From Planctomycetota bacterium (GTDB lineage Bacteria; Planctomycetota; Phycisphaerae; WQYP01; JAJZKY01): 7,574 bases of DNA. Both the position numbers and the translations under genes were made by a program. Below are positions 5,065 through 7,574 of this stretch, piece by piece. The notes beneath the pieces are model-generated. The model did not search any database. It had not been told where the DNA came from and was given only the letters and a program-made list of their open reading frames with translations. The stretch lies in the NCBI GenBank assembly GCA_021803885.1, contig JAJZKY010000206.1, positions 1-7,574 of the forward strand. Direction: 5' to 3'. Numbering within the stretch: position 1 is the first letter of the stretch; each line of letters opens with the position of its first letter.

Positions 5065-6951
5065 TCAATCCTCCGTCACACTCACCTTCGCACCTTCGGC
5101 CTTGCTCTTTACCTGGTTCACGTCTCGTATCGCCCCGCGGGCAGCGCTCGTGGCCATTGCCGCATAGGCTTGGAGAGCCCTGGAAACCTTTCGATCCCGT
5201 GCCGCGGGCTTCCATGCCGACGCACCTTTTTCTTCCATCCTGGCGCGCCGGCTTGCCAGTTCCGGTGCGGAGAGATCTACGCGCAACACCCGCCTGGGAA
5301 TATCGATCTCGATGATGTCGCCTTCTTCGACGAGAGCCAGCGCGCCGCCCTCCGCCGCCTCGGGCGAGATATGGCCGATGCAGAGTCCCGAGCTGCCGCC
5401 GGAGAAACGGCCATCGGTAATCAGAGCGCAAAGTTTCCCCAACCCCTTTGACTTCAGATAACTCGTGGGATAGAGCATCTCCTGCATCCCAGGACCACCC
5501 TTGGGTCCTTCATAGCGAATCAGCACCACGTCACCGGGAACGACCTTGTCGCCGAGGATGCCCTCAACGGCTGCCTCCTGGCTCTCAAAGATAAGAGCGG
5601 GACCTGAAAATGTGAGATGGCCTTCTGCGACGCCGGCGGTCTTCACGATGCAGCCATCCTCCGCAATGTTGCCGTAAAGAACGGCCAGTCCACCGTCTCG
5701 GCTGAATGCGTGCTCCATATCACGGATCGCACCGCTCTCCCGGTTCAAGTCCAATTCCTGATAGCGGCTACTCTGGCTGAATGGGACCGTGGTGCGCACC
5801 CCTCCGGGGGCGGCGCGATAGAACTCTCGGACCTCGGGAGCCACAGCGCGCTTCACATCCAGCTTGTCGATGGCCTCGCCCAGAGATGCGGAGTGGATGG
5901 TGGAAACGCCCCGATGGATCAGGGCGCCCCGATCGAGTTCGCCGAGGATGCCGAAAATCCCGCCGGCATGGTGCACATCTTCGACGTGAACTGTGGCCGA
6001 CGACGGCGCTACTTTGCATAAATTCGGCACGCGGCGCGACAGACGGTCGATATCTGCCATGGTGAAAGGCACTTCGGCTTCCTGGGCGGCAGCCAAGAGA
6101 TGTAGGACGGTATTGGTCGAGCCACCCATGGCGATGTCCAGCGTCATGGCATTCTCAAATGCCTCGAACGTCGCGATGCTCCGGGGCAACACCGCATCAT
6201 CGTCCTGCTCGTAATACCGGCGTGCGAGATCGACAATCCTCCGCCCCGCCTGCAGAAATAGCTCCTTGCGGTCCGCATGCGTTGCTACCACGGTTCCGTT
6301 GCCAGGCAGGGCCAAGCCCAGAGCCTCTGCGAGGCAGTTCATCGAGTTCGCAGTAAACATGCCGGAGCAGGACCCGCAAGTGGGGCAAGCCGAGCGCTCA
6401 TACAGCTCGATCTCGGCATCGGTTCTATTTGGATCGGCTGCCACGATCATGGCATCGACCAGATCCACCGGCATGAAGCTATTACCCTGCTGGACCTTAC
6501 CCGCCTCCATGGGACCGCCCGATACGAAAATGGTGGGAAGATTCAGTCGCAACGAGGCCATCAGCATGCCCGGCGTGATCTTATCGCAGTTGGAGATGCA
6601 GACCAACGCATCGGCGCAGTGCGCATTCACCATGTATTCGACCGAGTCGGCAATCAGCTCTCGCGAGGGCAGACTGTAGAGCATGCCTGCATGCCCCATG
6701 GCGATGCCATCGTCGATCGCGATGGTGTTGAACTCCTTTGCCACGCCGCCGGCTTTTGCGATTTCTTCCGCGACGAGCTGACCCAGATCCTTCAGGTGGA
6801 CGTGACCGGGAACGAACTGGGTAAACGAGTTGGCAACGGCGATAATCGGCTTTCCAAAATCGCCGTCCTGCATCCCGGTGGCGCGCCAAAGGCTCCGCGC
6901 TCCAGCCATATTGCGTCCATGCGTCGTGGTTCGTGATCGGTAGGTGAGCAT
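5065..6951 (-). CDS. ilvD: dihydroxy-acid dehydratase IlvD
   Basis: IlvD dehydrates 2,3-dihydroxy-isovalerate and 2,3-dihydroxy-3-methylvalerate to the keto acids that become valine (and leucine) and isoleucine, in the cytosol, with an iron-sulfur cluster and Mg2+. The 628-residue protein closely follows the Escherichia coli type throughout, from [12 protein letters not shown] (8-19) to the C-terminal [11 protein letters not shown] (600-610). Visible key positions are Asp81 (DDGIAMGH), the family signature around Cys122-Asp123-Lys124 (NCDKITPG), CPTCGSCSG with Cys195 (189-197), Glu491 (EMLYP) and the catalytic-serine loop GRFSGGSSG (Ser517). The FVPGHVHL segment (47-53) lacks the third cysteine found in plant-type enzymes with a [2Fe-2S] cluster, as expected for the E. 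coli subgroup. It is slightly longer than usual because of a 15-residue polar tail. No strong ribosome binding site precedes the ATG at 6951. No ilvA, ilvC or leu genes are adjacent. Confidence 0.97.
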   Translation of the reverse strand: MLTYRSRTTTHGRNMAGARSLWRATGMQDGDFGKPIIAVANSFTQFVPGHVHLKDLGQLVAEEIAKAGGVAKEFNTIAIDDGIAMGHAGMLYSLPSRELIADSVEYMVNAHCADALVCISNCDKITPGMLMASLRLNLPTIFVSGGPMEAGKVQQGNSFMPVDLVDAMIVAADPNRTDAEIELYERSACPTCGSCSGMFTANSMNCLAEALGLALPGNGTVVATHADRKELFLQAGRRIVDLARRYYEQDDDAVLPRSIATFEAFENAMTLDIAMGGSTNTVLHLLAAAQEAEVPFTMADIDRLSRRVPNLCKVAPSSATVHVEDVHHAGGIFGILGELDRGALIHRGVSTIHSASLGEAIDKLDVKRAVAPEVREFYRAAPGGVRTTVPFSQSSRYQELDLNRESGAIRDMEHAFSRDGGLAVLYGNIAEDGCIVKTAGVAEGHLTFSGPALIFESQEAAVEGILGDKVVPGDVVLIRYEGPKGGPGMQEMLYPTSYLKSKGLGKLCALITDGRFSGGSSGLCIGHISPEAAEGGALALVEEGDIIEIDIPRRVLRVDLSAPELASRRARMEEKGASAWKPAARDRKVSRALQAYAAMATSAARGAIRDVNQVKSKAEGAKVSVTED

Positions 6952-7075
6952 CAGCGTAATTTTACAGCTTCACTAGAGATCGCCGGTCTGGTGCTAATGC
7001 ATGCTGTGATCGCTAGTGTCCAAATCTCGGCGCAGAATCGCGCGATCTTAAAGCATGTTTGCACTGCGGTGAAAG

Positions 7076-7095
7076 AAAAAATGGCTCCCTGGGAG
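7076..7095 (-). terminator. weak terminator-like element after the sulfurtransferase gene
   Basis: Reading the minus strand, just past the TGA at 7098, CTCC (7095-7092) can pair with GGAG (7088-7085) over a three-base loop. Two bases and then an ATTTTTT run (7082-7076) follow. The stem is only four base pairs but all but one are G-C. It would separate the sulfurtransferase transcript from ilvD, at best inefficiently. Confidence 0.35.
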
Positions 7096-7097
7096 GG

Positions 7098-7574
7098 TCA
7101 GTAACCCGCAGTCTCGACCGGGGTGCCAAAGGCGGCAACCCACTGGGCAAATGATCCAGCATAGAGCACCGGATGAAAGCCAGCGAGCTTGAGCGTGAAG
7201 AAGTCGAAGGACGCCTGGAGTCCCGCATGACAGTAGACAATGACCTCCTCTCCAGGCCTAAGTCCGGCGGCTAAATAACGGGCTCGAATGGCGGCAACAG
7301 GTCTGAGAACGGGAATGCTTGTACCGGCGAGATTTTCGGCCCAAAACACGTCTTGGGCCCCAGGAATATGCCCCTTGCGTGCGGCTCCTACTCCGCCTTT
7401 TGCCCCTGCGAACTCCTCAGGCGCACGGGCGTCGATGAGAGGAATCGTCCCGTTTCTGACAACGCTCCACACCGTGGAGAGGCCTGCGACGTCCGCCGGA
7501 TGGGGAATCACCGTCAACGTTGATCTGTGCTGGACGGTTGCATCGATACTGACCGCACGATGCTCCGCTAGATC
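7098..7574 (-). CDS. rhodanese-type sulfurtransferase, C-terminal part (5' end beyond window)
   Basis: The frame is open from the TGA at 7098 to the right edge of the window without a stop, so the gene starts outside; 158 residues are visible. They match the second domain of two-domain sulfurtransferases (thiosulfate or 3-mercaptopyruvate type). The LIDAR strand is followed by PEEFAG, the KGHIPGAQ turn, then VIVYCHAGLQAS with the catalytic cysteine (codon 7232-7230), and the closing LYAGSFAQWVAAFGTPVE, corresponding to the usual GSWxEW ending. The active cysteine accepts sulfane sulfur from a donor and passes it to thiols or cyanide. The loop CHAGLQA fits CxxGxxA but is neither the classic CRKGVT (thiosulfate) nor CGSGVTA (mercaptopyruvate) form, so the donor cannot be predicted. 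A TTG at 7517 could serve as a start for a single-domain protein, but the open frame upstream makes a two-domain protein more likely. ilvD follows 146 bases downstream in the same direction. Confidence 0.85.
   Translation of the reverse strand, partial: DLAEHRAVSIDATVQHRSTLTVIPHPADVAGLSTVWSVVRNGTIPLIDARAPEEFAGAKGGVGAARKGHIPGAQDVFWAENLAGTSIPVLRPVAAIRARYLAAGLRPGEEVIVYCHAGLQASFDFFTLKLAGFHPVLYAGSFAQWVAAFGTPVETAGY

Noticed and set aside
4730..5431. Minus-strand frame of 233 codons overlapping the ilvD 3' end
   Set aside because: It is an out-of-frame shadow of ilvD, arginine-rich in the ilvD overlap as expected for a shifted frame of GC-rich coding DNA.
6980..7097. Branched-chain amino acid attenuator or T-box upstream of ilvD
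   Set aside because: The only short frames after an ATG end within one or two codons, with no Leu/Val/Ile runs and no antiterminator/terminator pair.

Overview
This is a chromosomal-looking stretch of a moderately GC-rich bacterium. It holds three clear long genes on the minus strand, a small conserved gene on the plus strand, and a candidate small RNA at the left edge. The secreted family 9 glycoside hydrolase and the housekeeping genes would fit a soil polysaccharide degrader, perhaps Acidobacteriota. That assignment is a guess from gene style: no 16S rRNA or other marker is present. I see no transposase, integrase, phage gene, CRISPR array, tRNA or rRNA.

Layout, left to right. Positions 13-155 form a compact transcription unit: a sigma70-type promoter, a bulged hairpin, a single-stranded linker containing CCTCC, and a strong intrinsic terminator. 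No plausible protein is encoded there, so it is best read as a small non-coding RNA. Positions 156-905 have no convincing gene, only a doubtful minus-strand reading frame. Two plus-strand genes follow: a 58-residue basic protein with a strong ribosome binding site (912-1088) and an Mth938-like (DUF498) protein (1137-1487). After a 265-base convergent gap comes the largest gene (1753-4320, minus), a secreted GH9 protein with a long uncharacterised N-terminal region and its own near-consensus promoter. Positions 4385-5064 hold only fragments of apparently coding sequence with broken frames, possibly decayed genes. Then come ilvD (5065-6951, minus), encoding the dihydroxy-acid dehydratase of valine/isoleucine synthesis, and the C-terminal part of a rhodanese-type sulfurtransferase (7098 to the right edge, minus).

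The genes do not form one pathway. The GH9 gene appears monocistronic. ilvD and the sulfurtransferase lie in the same direction, but a 146-base gap with a weak terminator-like element separates them. The DUF498 gene and the small basic protein gene may be co-transcribed. The parts most worth following up are the small RNA, the GH9 protein (unassigned N-terminal region and non-canonical active-site segments) and the frame-broken region upstream of the GH9 gene. I did not find convincing evidence of a new multi-gene system.
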